Of a stretch of 64,000 bases of DNA, positions 10,563-22,694 are shown piece after piece. The DNA lies in contig NC_092310.1 in NCBI RefSeq assembly GCF_036785885.1, forward strand, positions 1,550,001-1,614,000, given 5' to 3'. Numbering within the stretch: the stretch's first letter is position 1; the number at the start of each line of letters is the position of its first letter. The notes under the pieces are model-generated. The model was not told the DNA's origin and made no database searches. It saw only the letters and a list, made by a program, of their open reading frames with translations. A program made the translations under genes and the position numbers. The stretch comes from Coffea arabica (Eukaryota; Streptophyta; Magnoliopsida; Gentianales; Rubiaceae).

Positions 10563-11153
10563 TAGAGCTGTAAACGAGTCGAATCGAACCGAGTATCTCG
10601 TGTTTGAACTCTGTTCATTAAGCGTTCGTGTTCGTTCGTTAATTTTCGAACTCCAAACTTGTATTCGTATTCGGCTCGTTAAACAAAATTCATATTCGAA
10701 TTCGAGTTCGTGTTTGGCTCATTTAACATAAATGAGCCGTTCGCGAACATGCTAGAAATGTTCGAATCCAAATTATTTTAAGCCTTAAATGTGTCATACC
10801 AATCATTAATCATTCTCAAAATCAATAAAAGCACTAAGTGACTAAATCCTATTATTCATTAACTATATAACTAACATTAACATAAAAATAATAAATAAAA
10901 CAAAGCAATTTGTCCTCCAAATATAAAAGTCCAACCATAAAATTTACCTTAAAATTTGTCAAATAAAAATTATGTCCATGTTCGCGAACGTTCGTTAAAA
11001 CTCGCGAACATGCTCGTGTTCGCTCGATTATTAATCGAACAAAAAAATTCGTTCGAACTCGGTTCGTTTAAGATTTCGAACGAGTCTTTCACGAATACGA
11101 ACGAGTCGAAATGAACCAAACTACCGAACAGCTCGATTCGTTTAACAGCTCTA
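10563..11153. mobile_element. hAT-like MITE
   Basis: The ends read TAGAGCTGTAAACGAG on the left and TAGAGCTGTTAAACGA on the right (minus strand). The interior is full of TTCGAACTCG-type short repeats. Flanks CTCTAAA and CTCCTAA look like a degraded target duplication. The paralogous DNA at 17,456 runs straight from CTTCCACATCTC into AGATGAAGATGG without the insert, which supports the boundaries. It is non-coding. Confidence 0.7.
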
Positions 11154-11156
11154 CTC

Positions 11157-12080
11157 CTAAGATGAAGATGGATGGAGGGGGATTGGATTTGTATGGGGGA
11201 TGGATGGATGGATGGATGGATGGATGGATAGATTCCTGCAGTTGATAGTTTCACATGGCCATATAGAGTATAGACTTGATTTTGATGGATTATTATTCTC
11301 CTCCGCCAGGCAGACGGCCCGGAAATTCCTGTTGAAATTGACATTGCCTGCCATATTATTGAGACTTTACTTCGTTTGTGTATTTCCGATTGATTAGACC
11401 CAAAAATTAAAAAAATAATAATAAAATAAAGTTCCAAAACACCTTAGCTCCTTATTGCTGAAATTTAGAAGTAGCATTAAGGATCTAACTATTTCGATTA
11501 ATCTTACAAAAATTGACTTTGGAACTTGAATTTCATTTTTCTGTGACAAAATCTATGATGTCTAATTATTTGTGTGTTTTTTCTTTTCAACTTGCAGGAC
11601 TACATCGTGCCTCGGGGTGATAAATACCACTTCATTTCCTGTGGATGGACTTTTTCTTTTTTTTTTTTCTTTTTTTTTTTGTTGTTATAAACCACAAGTA
11701 TTCACTTTCGTTTTATGATCTATGACTAATTCTGTCCATTCCAAATAATAGCATGTGTGATTTATTCAACTTCAACAGACCTTGACTTGAAAAATTATGA
11801 CTACATATGTTGCAGGTCATACCACACAAAAGCACTAAAATATCACTCAGGACGGCCGCAGCAAGGATGAATATCAATGAAAATCAAACCCGTGCAGATC
11901 GAAGGCAGGGAAAGTTTTCCTTCTCCCGTCCTCGTTAAACAAGACCAGGATCCTCCAGCCAATTTTGTTTACAACCCAAAGACTAACATTTGAATCGAAC
12001 ATGGAATATAGATAGGAGTTACTGCATTTCTTGACCAACTGAAATTGGAATTTTATTGTGGACACGAAACTGTATGTGAT
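11157..12080 (+). repeat. Duplicated segment, copy 1 (possible gene remnant)
   Basis: This matches 17,750-17,933 plus 22,749-23,190, the second copy being split by the foldback element. A GGAT microsatellite of about 8 units lies at 11,198-11,229. At 11,285 an ATG begins MDYYSPPPGRR and then meets a stop. In the other copy (ATG at 17,851) the same start stays open through MDYYYPPPGRRGRKF to the transposon boundary. Downstream, CTTGCAG followed by a short exon-like segment and a GTGATA donor (near 11,596-11,621), and TTGCAG near 11,812, are placed like splice sites. This could be a small decayed gene on the plus strand. I recognise no family, and the splice model is inference. Confidence 0.35.
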
Positions 12081-12269
12081 AGGATGGGACGAATATTTGA
12101 AAGTATTGTAATTGACTTCACTTACTCTTTGGTAGGATGAAGTCTTTTTTATTTATTTTGTTTTGTTTCATTTTTTTGTGGGAGGTTGGTTGTTAGACTT
12201 GAGACCCTTGATCCAATGTCACCTCCAAAGTCTTTGGACCATTTCTCGATTTCTGCATGTCATCCAAAG

Positions 12270-12443
12270 TCTTTGGACCCTCCAAAGTCTTTAACCTATC
12301 TAATAATTGCACTGGGTACCTGTCTAATAATTGTTAATTTGGCCTGTGTTGTGTCTTTGGACCCTCCAAAGTCTTTAACCTATCTAATAATTGATTGCAC
12401 TGGGTACCTATCTAATAATTTTTAATTTGGCCTGTGTTGTTAT
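12270..12443 (+). repeat. Tandem repeat, two ~85 bp units
   Basis: Two head-to-tail units begin near 12,270 and 12,354. Each has TCTTTGGACCCTCCAAAGTC, CTATCTAATAATTG, CTGGGTACCT and TTAATTTGGCCTGTGTTGT. A shorter AAGTCTTTGGACC copy lies just before at 12,228. The open frame through it has no gene-like features. Confidence 0.75.
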
Positions 12444-14345
12444 GATTCTCAGATTACAGAGAAGGGGGAAAAAAAATCTCATACGCCAATAATGAGGTAA
12501 TGCAAGAGGAGAAAATGATTCCTTTTCCAATGATCCAATTTCCTGTTTTACATTTACACACGTTGATTTTTATTTTTTACTTTACACACTAGTTGGGAGT
12601 GTAATCTTGTCAGACAGTACAAATTATCTCCGCCTGCCAGATTAAATCTTGATTTGAGCTTTCTGTTCAGATTTCCACCCAAAAACAAATTGCAGTAAAA
12701 AATCTCCATTTTTTCAAGACAATATGTCTTTTCAAATTGAATAAAGTGTATAAGTTTGTCAAGATATATAGTTTACAATAACTTAAATAATTTTGTTTGA
12801 TTTGATGTAAATGAAATACAAAAATGTTACTCTGGTTATTTATCAAGTAAATATAACCTATGTGCATTATTGCTGCACGATTAATGCACGGAGTTAAATA
12901 TAATATTGCGGGATTTGGTCCTATCAACATCCTTTAGCCAAAGATTCCATCTAGAATATGGCTGTTAATTGGTCTGATCTTTATTGTTAATTTCATGGAC
13001 CACTTTCTCTCCTTCATTGCCTTAATGGCTAATAATTCCACTTTTCCTGAGATGTGGTGAGTAACATGTCCCACTCTGCAATTTGATCCTTGATTGACAA
13101 CCACTTTTCCTGGACGAGGGGCAGGAGCGGTCATCAGATGAATCGCTCCTGAGCTGTTCACGGCCAGATTTTAGTCCCAACGGTTCAGATCACTTCTTGT
13201 ATCTCATTTTTAATAACATGTGTGAAGTCCACAAAAATTTGTTCTAAAGTTACACGTTGAACACATAAAATTACATCGTGTGCAAATAGAAGTACGCAAT
13301 GTGCAAAATGCACAAAACTGCTAGGAACGGTTATCACTTTTTCCTGTGTCCTGGGGATAAGGTAACTGCCTTCCTAAAATGTAGGGTGTATGTTGGAAGA
13401 CTTATCTTAATCCGCCTATCGCTGGAACCCTTATCACTTTTCAGGTTGGTTAGCTTACCATCGGTCCTTTCTCACTCTATCGACTTTTCCTTTCATAGCT
13501 CTCCCGACTTCTCCACATGTTCGATGAGTCATGCCGATGAGTTATCAATAATGCACCAATAGCGGTAAAGAAAAACCCATTTTGTCGTGGTGATGCATAA
13601 GCAAAAAAACCATTTGCCGGCTGCTGGTTGCTTTCCCCCTTTTTTTCCTACAATCTTCAGTGTCTTAGACAAAAAGTGTTATAATTACAACAATTAAATT
13701 TGAGGGCGATTTAAGAAAGAAGATTAAATAATTAAAGAGAAAACTAAAAATACATACATTTGTGAGTTATAAAAGCGAATTGTGCATTTCACAAATTGTT
13801 GATTGTCTTGTCTATTAGATTTCATAAATTTGTGAGTTATTTGTCTCTTATCAATACTTTTGACATCACGTTATATTTATCTGCTTGATATTTTCAGAAT
13901 TACTTTTGTGTATAACTTGTTTTCATTATTGTTTGATTGCATAAGACCTTACCCTTGATGATTATTTGATTGCATCAAGTTGCCTGTCAATTATTGTTAA
14001 TATGGCCTGTGTTGGTAAAAGAAAAAAAAATCTCATGTAATGCAAGAAGAGATAATGATTCTCTTTCCCATGATCCAATTTTCTGTTTTACACTTAACAC
14101 AATTATTGGTTTTTAATTTATACATTGGTTGGAAGTGTAATCTTGTCATATAGTTCACAGCAACGTAAATAATTTTGTTCAATTTGATGTAAATGAAATA
14201 TGAAAACACTAATGCGTTTATTTATTGATAAATATAACCTATGTGCATTAAAGATACTCTGTGCATGCACGGTTAATGCACGGAGTTAAATCTATAGATA
14301 AATTTTTTATACACTATCAGCGTATAATTTTTTTTTAACACTGAT
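12444..14345. repeat. Intergenic modules, copies 2 and 3
   Basis: 12,444-12,920 holds copy 2 of the module seen at 5,270. 12,930-13,570 is copy 2 of the 6,590-7,020 module, with an extra segment at 13,100-13,340. 13,690-13,800 matches 7,030-7,160. From 13,980 the order TGTTAATATGGCCTGTGTTG, AATCTCATGTAATGCAAGA and TTTTACACTTAACAC repeats 12,420-12,560 and runs into copy 3 (14,140-14,345). No gene is seen; the whole stretch looks built by local duplication. Confidence 0.6.
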
Positions 14346-14888
14346 AGATATAGATCATGCCACATAACATGAATTTAAATTTAATATTTAAATTATAAAC
14401 ATGTGACATATATCCAAAACTACTAATATAAAAAAGTCACTATATTGTTAGTATATAAAAAGTTAACCTTAAATCTATTGTATACTGATGATACACATTA
14501 CACAAAAATGTCAGCAAATAATTCATTAATCACCTCATTTGTTAATGGTACATTTGTAATTCTGATTAAGGCATTTACTGCCTTAATCATCTATAACTAC
14601 TAAAACTAATTCATACTCCCCACCTCATTTCCTATTTTTTGTGTTACTGTTTACCGAATGCTAACTTCAGTGAACTTCAGCATCGGAGTAAATCTAAGAA
14701 CACCCAAATATGGCCAGATAATTAGGATGCCATATATAAGGTTGAAATATGGCCAACCCTACCTATTGCTACAGCTGGTGCAGATGTGCTGTCTTAACAA
14801 TTGCTGTGGCACCGAGCCTGTATGTAGGGCCCCAACTACTTGCCAGATTACCCATTCACGTTTGGAAATTTTAATGATTGTATGGGTC
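14346..14888. other. Intergenic DNA
   Basis: AT-rich DNA flanking the hAT element, with no supported gene. The short open frames at 14,658-15,095 run across the transposon boundary and are not conserved. Confidence 0.5.
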
Positions 14889-14896
14889 ATTGTCTG

Positions 14897-16615
14897 CAAT
14901 GTTTTTAAACTCGGACCGGCCAGCGAATCGGAGAGGTGGCCAGTTCGCGGTTCGATCGATCCAATCAGCCGGTTCATCGGTTTTTTTTTTTTTTTTGCAG
15001 CTTTAGTGTTAAGTATTTCACAGGTCTTCATTCTATACTTGAATTTGACGACTAATGTACAATTTAACATGGTTATTGATAACTTAAGTTTCTAAAATGC
15101 ATTCACCAACATAACTAAATTTAAGTTGAGATAATAACAAATTTTCTAAAAGTTATACATAAAACCTGGAATGATAAACATAATTAAAATATCATAATTC
15201 ACCACAAGTTTTCATAAATTCATTACAAACATAAATAGATACAATCTAAATGTTCACCAATTATCACAAATAAAAACACAAAAATAAATAAAATAAATAT
15301 TGAAATTTTTTTACAATCCTTAAAAGAGTCCAACTCATAATCAAGACAAACCATTTGACTAACAAACTTCCATCAGTGGCATGATAAGCAACTACACCGC
15401 CTTCACAATTTCATCAATTTAACCTGAAAAAGTTAAAATTTTATTATAAAAATATAAATCTAATTGTTCAAACTCAAAAGAAAAATAAAAAATTTTGAAA
15501 AACAAAGATACAACTAAACACATAAAAAATAAATTGCTACTAAATTTAATGGATTGCAAAATATAAAATATATATAAAGGAGTTTGGAACATGCCTTATT
15601 GTAGAATGGACTTCACATGGATGCAAATTATTACCATTAGCATTTAATTAGCTAGAGGACATACTCCTGACTTCGCATGATAACCAGTTTCATTTGTCGC
15701 CAGAAAGGTTCAAGAATATTTTAATTCCTGTTTGGATCTTCATTATTCCATGATCCTATACCATTAATTATTTTAAATTCAATGAGCAATAGTTTCGATT
15801 ATGTGCCAACTACCATATTTTTTACCAGCCCAATGTTATTATTTGTAATTCCTACCCAATTCCTACACGGAGGTGCACTACTTTTGCAATAATTTCATCC
15901 CTAATTAATCAAATAAAAATCAAACAAGTTTAGGGGAAACAGATGAAAATTGGGAGAAAAAGAAGAAAATGCAAAAAAATGGCTAAAGATAATAATATAG
16001 AAAACAAAAACCTTGAAAAGGGAAAAATTAAACTTACAAAGATGATGGAAAACAGGAAAAGTTGAAATTTCCAACTTGTCTACAGTCTGCTAAAGATGAT
16101 AGCCTGATGATAATGGTGAAGGCTTGAGAAAATCTTGTTGTGGATATTTGGGTTTGAAAGGGTTAAGAAGAAAAAATTGAAAAAAAAAATTCAAGAGGAG
16201 AACTGGAGAGCCGTTGGCCGCCTCATGAAGCCGAGAAAGTGATGGAAAGAAAAGTGTGTTTGCACTCTACTGTTTCTTTTCTTAATGTTAGGGTTTCATT
16301 TTTTCAATCTATTTCTTAGTCAAGTTAAGTAGAATTCTCAACAAACTCTACTTGTCCTATGACTGTGGTCTAGTGGTAAGATTCCCTTATGAGAACATGG
16401 AAACTCAGGTTTGAATCTCAATCGCTTCATTCTGGACATTTTGTTGAAAATTTAAAAACTGCAGGATTACGATTTGTACGATTTTTAATTGTTCATACGA
16501 TTTGATCGATTTTTAGTAATTTTTCGTTAACTTTCGGGTTTGATACTAGACTGGACCGATGGTAGATCCGGTTCGCAATCCAACCGATTGATTCGATCCG
16601 ATTCTGAAAACACTG
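14897..16615. mobile_element. hAT-type element, non-autonomous, 1.7 kb
   Basis: Termini CAATGTTTTTAAACTCGGAC and, on the minus strand, CAGTGTTTTCAGAATCGGAT are flanked by a perfect 8 bp duplication ATTGTCTG (14,889-14,896 and 16,616-16,623). Eight-base duplications and CAG/AATGTTTT ends are those of hAT transposons. No transposase frame is present. The subterminal regions hold CCGGTTCG/CGATCC-type repeats. A tRNA-like segment sits inside near 16,361-16,425. Confidence 0.85.
16361..16425 (+). other. tRNA-derived segment (pol III promoter-like)
   Basis: TGGTCTAGTGGTAAGAT resembles an A box, and GGTTTGAATCTC, about 40 bases later, resembles a B box (consensus GGTTCGANTCC). The spacing fits a tRNA. 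The sequence cannot form an intact tRNA by eye, so it is probably a SINE or captured tRNA relic within the hAT element. Confidence 0.4.
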
Positions 16616-16623
16616 ATTGTCTG

Positions 16624-17289
16624 ATTGATAAATAACCGGAAAGGAGGGCTTGGGACCAGGTCCTAGAGTTGTCCATCTCCAATAAATTGTCGTACCATAC
16701 ACAATGGACCAACGAAAAAGTAAATGTGAAAATGTCGGCACCACAGAAAACTGCCACGTGTAATTTCCCATGACGCATGTTTTGTCTAGTCATGTTTATG
16801 TGAGAGAAGGTTCCATGGGATGGTAAGATAGATGCCAAATCGACTTTAGGACGTGGATGTGGACAGATGAGCCGAGTGAAGAAATTTTTAACTATTAATA
16901 ATGACTATAAGGAAGAGTGTTTATTTCTGAATCCCTCCACATCTTCCCAACTTTAATCTCTACGTATCATGCATTTTGAACTTTTTCCAACAATGGCTGA
17001 AAGCCTAAAACCTGAACCCATTCAGAAATTGTTGCAGGTAACAGTGAAATATCAACTTTAGGATCACATGGATGTGCCCAGAGGAGAGAACTTAATTTGA
17101 TGACATTGAATGGAACAGCCCAGATGATCAGAGTATTTTGCAGCATTTCCCATAATGTAATTTATAGCGATTCGCTCTGAATTAAAGAGTCCATAATAAA
17201 GGGGCTCAGTCACCCTGACAAGATTGATCTTGAGATACATATACATATCAGTACAAATATACATGACACAAGTGTACAGGTGAAAATGA
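16624..17289. other. Intergenic DNA
   Basis: No gene is supported. A CCACGTGTAA (G-box-like) stretch near 16,755 and ordinary AT-rich DNA are all I see. Confidence 0.4.
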
Positions 17290-17850
17290 GAAGTACGTAG
17301 CAATTCGCTCTGAATTATAGAAGTACGTGCAATCCTTGTTTTCTTAATTCAGAGTGTAGTTATCCAATGAGAATGAGAAGTTGATTTGCTGATCAATCTA
17401 CGTTACTGCTAGCCAGCTGGACATTATAGGCATAGCGAGTAACAAGTGAGTAGCTTCCACATCTCAGATGAAGATGGATGGAGGAGGATTGGATTTGTAC
17501 GGCGACCGATGGGTGATTGGATGGATAGATTCCCGCAGTCGACAGCTTCACATGGCCGTATAGACTTGATTTCACATGGCGAAGTACGTAGCAATTCGCT
17601 CTGAATTATAGAAGTACGAGAATCCTTGTTTTCTTAATTCAGAGCGTAGTTATCCAATGAGAAGTTGATTTGCTGATCAATCTACGTTACTACTAGCCAG
17701 CTGGACATTATAGGCATAGCGAGTAACAAGTGAGTAGCTTCCACATCTCAGATGAAGATGGCTGGAGGAGGATTGGATTTGTACGGCGACCGACGGATGG
17801 ATAGATTCCCGCAGTCGACAGTTTCACATGGCCGTATGGACTTGATTTAG
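17290..17850. repeat. Tandem duplication of ~290 bp
   Basis: Two head-to-tail units (about 17,290-17,579 and 17,580-17,850) share GAAGTACGTAGCAATTCGCT, CTTGTTTTCTTAATTCAGAG, TTGATTTGCTGATCAATCTA, GCTGGACATTATAGGCATAG and GTACGGCGACCGA. The second half of each unit matches DNA upstream of the DUF579 gene (10,466-11,290 without its MITE). The area is thus a duplicate of that gene's 5' flank without the gene. Confidence 0.8.
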
Positions 17851-18780
17851 ATGGATTATTATTATCCTCCGCCAGGCAGACGGGGCCGGAAATTCCTGGT
17901 TGAAATTGACATTGCCTGCCATATTATTGAGACGGAATCTTTATGGTAGGAAGCCTTTGATCATTGCTTCATAGCCAGTCTCTCGTAACATCACATGTAT
18001 ATTTGTAAAATGAGGAAATCATTAACCGTTATGTTGCAATGCAATGGTAACACTCGTGGACATAAATCAAACAAGACGTATACGGATGCAGTTTTTTTTT
18101 CCCTTCAATTCCTCCGTTCACTGTGCATTGTTTTCCCACTGCTTTATTATATTTAAAAATTGTGAAACTATAATTTTCTAATAAAATTAATAATAACATA
18201 CCAACAATATATACCCATGACATAAATATACTAAGCAATTATAAAAATATTTAGGATTATATAGTTACTTTATAAATTGCTCCCAAACACCGTGCAACAA
18301 AATTTTTATTCAAACTAACGATAGTACGAAAAAAAAGACTAATTAATGAAAATACGATTTCGAAAAATTTTTAATTCACAATCACAATATGTGAATTCGT
18401 GATAAATACAAAAAAATATGGTACTTTGATCATAAAATGAAGGAAAGCCATAAAGAGCAGGTTATTTACGAAAAAAGTTTTCATTAATAAAAATACCAAC
18501 TCTTCACGGCTTTCTTACCAGTCCTCCAACGTATGAGCAAAGTGCCAATAATTAAATTAGTAATTTTTTCAATTTATACATAATTACAAAAAATTTTCAT
18601 TTTCACAAAAAATAAATGAAAATTTTTTAATCAGAAAGCACAAAAATCAAATTGATTGGTCTAAAAGGGAAAGGAATGGCAGATATGTACAGTACTTGAA
18701 TTTCACGTTCGAAATGCTATAGTGCTGTTTTTGAAAAACACCCCCAAAAACATCTAATTCAAACGGAACCAATTTTTATT

Positions 18781-19284
18781 ATTTAAAATACCAAATCTAT
18801 GAATGTGTTTTAACTATTATCCAATGGTATCCTAAAGTATTATTTTCCCATAAAATATCAGCTCTTTAACATTCATTTTTTCATAAACAAATTTATTTAT
18901 CGGATAAAATAAAAATATACTCGTTTTCCAATAAATAGCTATTTCCAAGAAATAGCTGGTGTTTTATTGAAAAATAGATTTATTTTTATTTTATCTGATA
19001 AATAAATTTGTTTATGAAAAAAATGGGTACTCTGTTCTTATAATAGAGGAAAACCATAAAGAGTTGGTGTTTTATAGAAAAATGAGTACTCTGTTCTTAT
19101 AATAGATGAAAGCCATAAAGAGTTGGTGTTTTATTGGAAAACAAGTATATTTTTATTTTATCCGATAAATAAATTTGCTTATGAAAAAATGGGTGTTAAA
19201 GAGCTAGTATTTGATGGGAAAATAATACTTTAGGATACCATTGGATAACAGTTAAAACACATTCATAGATTTGGTATTTTAAAT
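18781..19284. repeat. Palindrome 1 inside foldback element
   Basis: The stretch starts ATTTAAAATACCAAATCTAT and ends with its inverted form ATAGATTTGGTATTTTAAAT. The arms are imperfect over about 200 bp each. Sub-repeats such as TACTCTGTTCTTATAATAGA and CATAAAGAGTTGGTGTTTTA occur twice in the middle. Confidence 0.85.
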
Positions 19285-19297
19285 CACAGTTTTCATT

Positions 19298-19799
19298 ATT
19301 TAAAATACCAAATCTGTGAATGTATTTTAACTGTTATCCATTGGTATCCTAAAATATCATTTTTCATCAAATACCAGCTCTTTAATACCCATTTTACCAT
19401 AAACAAATTTATTTATTGGATAAAATAAAAATAAATCTGCTTTCCAATAAAACACCAGTTCTTTATGGCTTTCCTCTATTATAAGAACAGAGTACTCATT
19501 TTTTCATAAAACGTCAGCTCTTTATGGCTTTTCTCTATTATAAAAACAGAGTACCCATTTTTTCATAAATAAATTTATTTATTGGATAAAATAAAAATAA
19601 ATTCATTTTTCAATAAAATACCAGCTATTTATTGGAAAAAGCTATTTATTGAAAAATGGGTATATTTTTATTTTATCCGATAAATAAATTTATTTATGAA
19701 AAAATGGGTGTTAAAGAGATGGTATTTGATGAAAAAATGATACTTTAAAATACCAATGGATAACAGTTAAAACACATTCACAGATTTGGTATTTTAAAT
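19298..19799. repeat. Palindrome 2 inside foldback element
   Basis: This is a second ~500 bp palindrome of the same sequence family, 13 bp after palindrome 1. It begins ATTTAAAATACCAAATCTGT and ends with the inverted copy. The right end abuts the nested MULE-type MITE, whose target TTTAAATAA lies in the last bases of this palindrome. Confidence 0.85.
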
Positions 19800-19801
19800 A
19801 A

Positions 19802-21117
19802 GGGAAAATCGTTCAAAACGTCCCTCACATTTTGCAAAATAACTTTTTTCGTCCCTCGCTTTTAAAAATGTAATTTTACGTCCCTTACAAATTCACATTG
19901 GTCAAATTTGGTCCCTACTTAGGTTTCCGACTAGTTTTTGATCGGAATTCACCACGTGCCTTGTACATGATCATATTTTAAGGGCAAATTTGTCAAATCA
20001 AATTTTATATAATTCGATTCATAATCCCTCACATTTCATAAAATAAATTTTTTCGTCCTTCACATTTTTCAAAATGAATTTTTTCATCTTTTATTGATCA
20101 TGTATGCGAATAATTTATTTTTAAATCCATGTATATATTTATTTGATTTCACCTGAACAGTACGAATAGCATGTGAAATCAAATAGAGATATATTACACA
20201 CTATTCGTATTGCTCAAGTGAAATCAAATAGATATATACATGAATTTAAAAAAATTGTTAGTTTTTCACTTATATTCATTTTCTTTTACTCGAAATTTGA
20301 AAGAAAACATTTAATATTAAATATTATTGAGTGTTTATATCGAATTAAATTTGGATAGAAAAAGTAAACAAAAGAAAAGTATGACAAAAAGAAATAAGTG
20401 ATTGGCACTTTCAAATTTTAACACAATCACAAGGCAAATAATTCAACTGTTGGTCTTAAAAGTGTCAAGTAGAAATTTCAAATTTAAATTGAAATTTGTT
20501 AGCACAATTATAGAATTCGAGTTAGGACTCATTAATTAGATGACCTTATTATACAATTCAATAAATAAATTATTATAAAAAAATGTCACAAATATTGAAT
20601 AGGTTCAAATGGTGAAATCATATAAATATATACATGGGTTTCAAAACAAAATTATTAGTTTAAAACCCCTATATATATCAATTGAATAGCATGTGTATAA
20701 CTACGATTAGCATGTTTAGATAAAATCCAATAGAGATAAATTACATGTGATTCATACTGTTCAGGTAAAATCAAATAGATATATACGTGGGTTTATAGAA
20801 AAAAAACTATTCGTATACATGATCAATGAGGGATGAAAAAATTCATTTTAAAAAATATGAGAGATGAAAAAATTCATTTTGTGAAATATGAGGGGCTATG
20901 AATCAGATTATGTAAAAATTTGATTTGATAATTTTGCCCTTAAAAATGATCACATGCAAGTCACGTGATGGATTCCGACAAAAACAAGTCGGAAACCTAG
21001 GTAGGGACCAAATTTGATCAATGTGAATTTGTAAGGGACGTAAAATTACACTTTTAAAAGTGAGGGACGAAAAAAGTCATCTTGTAAAATGTGATGGAAG
21101 TTTTGAACGATTTTTCT
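19802..21117. mobile_element. MULE-type MITE with ~320 bp TIRs (nested)
   Basis: The inverted ends read GGGAAAATCGTTCAAAACGT (left) and AGAAAAATCGTTCAAAACTT (right, minus strand). They continue for roughly 300 bp, including GTAAGGGACGTAAAATTACA-type sequence. The 9 bp duplication TTTAAATAA (19,793-19,801 and 21,118-21,126) is exact. The middle (about 20,120-20,800) is AT-rich and non-coding. It inserted into the foldback element, so it is younger than that element. Confidence 0.88.
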
Positions 21118-21939
21118 TTTAAATAATGATGATTGGTTCCGTTTGAATTAGATGTTTTTTAGAGTGTTTTTCAAAAATAGCACTATAGCATTTCGAACGT
21201 GAAATACAAGTACTGTACATATCTGCTATTTCTTTCCCTTTTAGACCAATCATTTTGACTTTTGTGCTTTTTGATAAAAAAATTTCATTTGTTTTTTGTG
21301 GAAATGCAAAAAAAAAAAATTAATTATGTATAAATCAAAAAAATTACTAATTTAATTATTGGCACTTTGCTCATACGTTGGAGGATTGATAAAAAAGCCG
21401 TGAAGAGCTGGTATTTTTATTAATGAAAACTTTTCCTGTAAATGGCCTGCTTATTATGGCTTTCCTTCATTATATGATCAAAGTACCATACTTTTTTGTA
21501 TTTATCACAAATTCACATATTGTGACTGTGAATTAAAAATTTCTCAAGATCGTATTTTCATTAATTAGTCTTTTTTTTCGTACTATTGTTAGTTTGAATG
21601 AAAAATTTAGTTGCACGGTGTTTGGGAGCAACTTCTAAAGTAACTATATAATCCTAATAATTTTTATAATTGCTTAGTATGTTTATGTCATGGGTATATA
21701 TTGTTGGTTTGTTGTTATTAATTTTATTAAATTGTTTGGTATATTAAGTGCAAAAAATTATAGTTTCATAATTTTTTAAATGTAATAAAGCAGTGGGGAA
21801 ACAATGCACAGTGAACGGAGGAATTGGAGGGGAAAAAAGGCTGCATCCGGACATGTCTTGTTTGGTTTATCTCCATGCGCGTTACCATTGCAACATAACG
21901 GTCCGTGAGTTCCTATTTTACAAATACACGTGTCATGCT

Positions 21940-22694
21940 TAGGGGTGGGCGCTGGTCGGGTACCCGCCCCATTCACTATTTGGCCGATCCGACCCGCACC
22001 TTGCGGGCCAGCCATTTTCTGACCCTTACCCGCCCCGCATATCAGCAGGTACCCTATAACGGGTACCTGCTGAGATAGGGTTGGATCAGCGGGTACCCGT
22101 CCCGTCCCGTTTATCATTTAATTTTTTTAAAAAAAATGATTTATACCAATTTAATTTTATATTTTACACATTCATCTAAGATTTAATAATTTTTTTTTTC
22201 TAAAAAATGGTTTTCCCACCAAGAAACAAAGCATATGAAGAGAATATAAGTTAAAGGAAAAAAATTAAAAGAATTCAAAATCAATAAAAGTTTGAAATAT
22301 GTAGCACAATTTTTAATATATATGTTCCACATTAATTAAACTTTTTTCTATAAAATATAAGATCATGTCCTTTACAAATGAATCTTGTAATAAACTATAG
22401 TCTCTCATATTTGTAATACAATTTGTTCAATAAAATTACTTATTTAGTTCTAACTTATTATTTTATAGTGTGTGTATAAAAATAAAAATAAAAATAGAAA
22501 AATATATATATGCGGGGCGGATCAGATACTCGCGGGTTTTTAATTATGTGACCCTAACCCGCCCCGCATCTTAGCGGATACCCGACCCTCTTTTGACCCG
22601 ATCAAATAATAAAAATCGAATATCCTAATTTTCGGATCGAATTGGATCGGATATGACGGGTTTTCGGGTTAGCGGATAATTTTGCCCACCCCTA
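21940..22694. mobile_element. hAT-type MITE (nested)
   Basis: TAGGGGTGGGC at the left and its inverted copy GCCCACCCCTA at the right are flanked by an exact 8 bp duplication GTCATGCT (21,932-21,939 and 22,695-22,702). The interior has GC-rich GGGTACCCG/CCCGCCCC subterminal repeats, common in plant hAT elements with TAGGGGTGGGCAA-like ends. It is non-coding and sits inside the right arm of the foldback element. Confidence 0.88.

Noticed and set aside
10970..11437. 155-codon minus-strand frame with Ile-His-Pro-Ser repeats
   Set aside because: It crosses the hAT MITE boundary and a GGAT microsatellite; the repeat peptide is the translated microsatellite.
18000..21930. Single ~3.9 kb inverted repeat, first read as one palindrome
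   Set aside because: The inner and outer repeats have different centres (about 19,950 and 20,460) and separate target duplications, so they are distinct nested elements.
21776..22117. 113-codon minus-strand frame
   Set aside because: It spans the junction of the foldback arm and a hAT MITE, so it is a chance frame.
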